Below, one piece after another: positions 61,793-64,000 of a DNA stretch of 64,000 nt; positions within the stretch are counted from its first letter, which is position 1; each line of letters starts with the position of its first letter. This DNA comes from Nematostella vectensis. Its lineage: Eukaryota; Cnidaria; Anthozoa; Actiniaria; Edwardsiidae. Location of the stretch: NCBI RefSeq assembly GCF_932526225.1, contig NC_064043.1:9467821-9531820 (forward strand). The letters run 5' to 3'. Position numbers and translations under genes: made by a program. The notes beneath the pieces were generated by a model, which had not been told where the DNA came from, made no database searches, and was given only the letters and a program-made list of their open reading frames with translations.

Positions 61793-63738
61793 ATGGCGGA
61801 CGCTGGGACGAATCTAATTTCATGGGTAAAAACAGCTATGCATTTTAACGATTAAGTATCACATGTGTACCACTTAAATTAATAAGTGAGATTTTAAGAT
61901 AGGTTCGTTATAACTGAAAGGTCCTTTACGATGTCACTGCCGTGGAATGTCGCACGATTGTTTTTTTTTTCTTCTTTTCTTTGTCAATTCAATTTTATCG
62001 AAAGCCGTTTGCATTAAGAATGATCAGTTATGAAAATGTACTATCTTTAAAAATCTAACTATAAACTTTCGGTATTCGTGAAAAAATTACTTACCTGATT
62101 TTATATGAAGTTTATGAGTAATGGCACGTTTATGTTAAGGCTTATTTGAAATCAGAAGCATGGAGATTAAAGATCAAATAGAGCGTTATCAGATTACTGA
62201 CATTGCTTAAGTAACATATTTCCTGAAGCTTTGTTTAACCACTAAATAAATCTCACAAGTGCAGACATGCAAATTCTTGTGTTACCTTTTAATTTTTTTA
62301 TAGATTGATTTAAGTTATGTAGAGTTGTACCAAAAAGTAAACTTCCTCAATTTAAAGGGTGCAAACAGTTATGGTCAGTTAGCGTGTGGTCACACGGATG
62401 ATGTCATCAAACCAGCAGTACACAGTAACTGGAAAGATGATGTGTTATGCATCACTGGTGGTGGTGGTCACACCGCCATGATAACAGGTCAGGGCTACAT
62501 TAGAAAGGGCTGGGAGGGGGAGGGGGAGGGGGAGGGGAGGTGGAGTGCTTGAATGGGGACCTATAAAGAGCAGTAATATTCAAAGCCGTTTAGTACAGAA
62601 TTCTATCAAAAAGATAAAAAGGAGATATTGCGTTTCAAAATATTATTATGGGTGACACACCCACCACCTTTAATGTAATGCTGCCTGGCATAAAATTATT
62701 TTTTTTTTATAAAAGAGAGAGCACAAATCATAATTATGTCTAGGTCTAGTCCAGGTTATGATAGTTATATAGTGGAATAGTTATTTATTTGTTTATTTAT
62801 TAAATCCCTCCCTTTTTTTATTCTGTTTCATCACATGGTTGCCCAGTGACTGTAACAGTTTGTGGCCATTTCCTAAGATATTTTGTTTTATTCTGAGCCC
62901 CTCTGGTGATTTGTTGCCTTCAACTCTAGATAGCAGAGAGCTGTACACATGTGGCTGGAACAACAGAGGTCAGCTTGGACTGGGGGACACTATAAACAGA
63001 ATTGAGCTGCACCGAGTCCTTATTCCTCCTGTAAAACATGTATCCTGTGGTTGGAATCATACTTTAGCCATCACTGGTAATTGTTAATGTCTATTATTGC
63101 ATAAAAAGAGTGGAACTCAACTCTCAGGTCACCCACTTTTTCAGAAATTGTATTTCAGATCAGTAGACCTTAACATGGATTTTGAGCAGGTGGGGTTTGT
63201 TTACCCATTTTTTTGCGGATAATTTTTTAGGAAGCTCATTCTACTGTAGCTCACAGTGGCACTTACTTTTCCTTCATTAGAACAGACCTCACTCCGAAAT
63301 TCCCCTGGTTACGGGCCTGGGACAGTCAATAGCACTTTCCATTAAAAACTGAGTTGCTTAATTGAGGATACCCTGGTTATGATAAGGATGCTTCGTTGGG
63401 TCCCAAAGGTGTCTTTAATCGAACAGGGTTTGTCTGCACTGTAGTTAGGCCAATTTCAAATGCATAATAATTAGACCTATTTGTACTTGCTTAATTGGGA
63501 CACCCTGGAAATAAGGACTCCCATTTTCATCCGCTGTTAAATACTGCCGCAATATCTGTGTGTGTGTGGGGGGGGGGGGGGGGGGGGTTGGGGTGTAGTC
63601 CCAAGCTTGGGGCGCAAATTTTCTATATTGCCTTATTTCATAGACACTGGCCATCTGCTTGTTTTTGGATCCAATGCATTTGGTCAGCTTGGTATTGGGA
63701 GAATAGGATGGCAGTGTACAACTCCAACATCATGTGAG
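61793..63738 (+). CDS. SERGEF: SERGEF-like RCC1-repeat protein, 5' part (partial)
   Basis: An RCC1-family beta-propeller protein; the human homologue is named secretion-regulating guanine nucleotide exchange factor. Coding exons so far: 61793-61825 (MADAGTNLISW), 62358-62487, 62930-63076 and 63644-63738, joined with GT/AG sites in phases 0, 1 and 1; the last exon ends in phase 0 and the gene runs off the window. RCC1 repeats appear in order: SWGANSYGQLACGH, then ITGGGGHTAM (human ITGGGGHSAV), LYTCGWNNRGQLGLGD, VSCGWNHTLAIT, and LLVFGSNAFGQLGIG. The GANSYGQL and ITGGGGH blocks favour SERGEF over other RCC1 proteins. About 133 codons are visible against 458 in human. Confidence 0.85.
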
Positions 63739-63855
63739 GTTAGTACTAGTTCAGGGGTGGCAGATCTGTCCCAAAGGATAGACCTGCATTGTATAATGTA
63801 TCTGTGTGCACCCTTTAGTTTGAAATACTGCGAAATCATCATCGGCTCAAAATAG

Positions 63856-64000
63856 TTTGTATAATGGGGGAGGCTATCTGCTCAAAATAGTTTGTAAAAT
63901 GGGGGAGGCTATCTGCTCAAAATAGTTTGTAAAATGGGGGAGGCTATCTGCTCAAAATAGTTTGTAAAATGGGGGAGGCTATCTGCTTAAAAATTGCATG
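63856..64000. repeat. 35-bp minisatellite reaching the window edge
   Basis: The unit tttgtaaaatgggggaggct followed by atctgctcaaaatag repeats at 63856, 63891, 63926 and 63961. It begins about 115 bp after SERGEF exon 4 and probably continues beyond the window. Confidence 0.9.

Overview
The window is eukaryotic, intron-rich animal DNA. Vertebrate-like gene structures, a cnidarian-type melatonin-receptor-like GPCR, and abundant minisatellites and short inverted-repeat elements point to an anthozoan, most plausibly the sea anemone Nematostella vectensis. That species call is inference. Spliced models were built by hand from GT/AG sites, reading-frame continuity and recalled family sequences; no database search was run.

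Layout. (1) 1-1113 (+): 3' end of a MARCH1/8-like RING-CH E3 ligase. (2) 1835-2885 (+): a four-exon, 110-residue gene matching the alternative product of vertebrate POLR1D, standing alone. (3) 3838-22433 (+): complete RANGAP1, 15 exons, 578 residues, with leucine-rich repeats, acidic tract, C-terminal domain and the LKSE sumoylation motif. Its intron 10 holds a 7.6-kb array of a 31-bp repeat. (4) 23514-61599 (-): complete ABCC5-like (MRP5-type) transporter, 30 exons, 1530 residues, convergent with RANGAP1. (5) 29986-30972 (-): intronless melatonin-receptor-like GPCR inside ABCC intron 24, broken by one in-frame TAA. (6) 61793 to the right edge (+): SERGEF-like RCC1-repeat gene, divergent from the ABCC gene with 193 bp between start codons.

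The most unusual signal is in the introns. Two ABCC minisatellites appear to have grown from the gene's own splice junctions. About 80 copies of a 66-bp unit repeat the last 24 nt of exon 9 plus its 5' splice site. About 16 copies of a 71-85-bp unit repeat the 3' splice site plus the first ~18 nt of exon 8. Smaller boundary duplications occur at ABCC exons 17 and 19 and at RANGAP1 exon 4. The decoy sites I translated lead quickly to stop codons, so mis-splicing there would be expected to lower functional output. At least a dozen other tandem arrays (4-75-bp units) and about a dozen short inverted-repeat elements fill the remaining introns.

Functionally these are unrelated housekeeping and transport genes: membrane-protein ubiquitylation, a POLR1D-associated product, Ran GTP hydrolysis, organic-anion export and an RCC1-type protein. 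There is no operon-like logic. The shared features are compact head-to-tail spacing on the left and a probable bidirectional promoter on the right.
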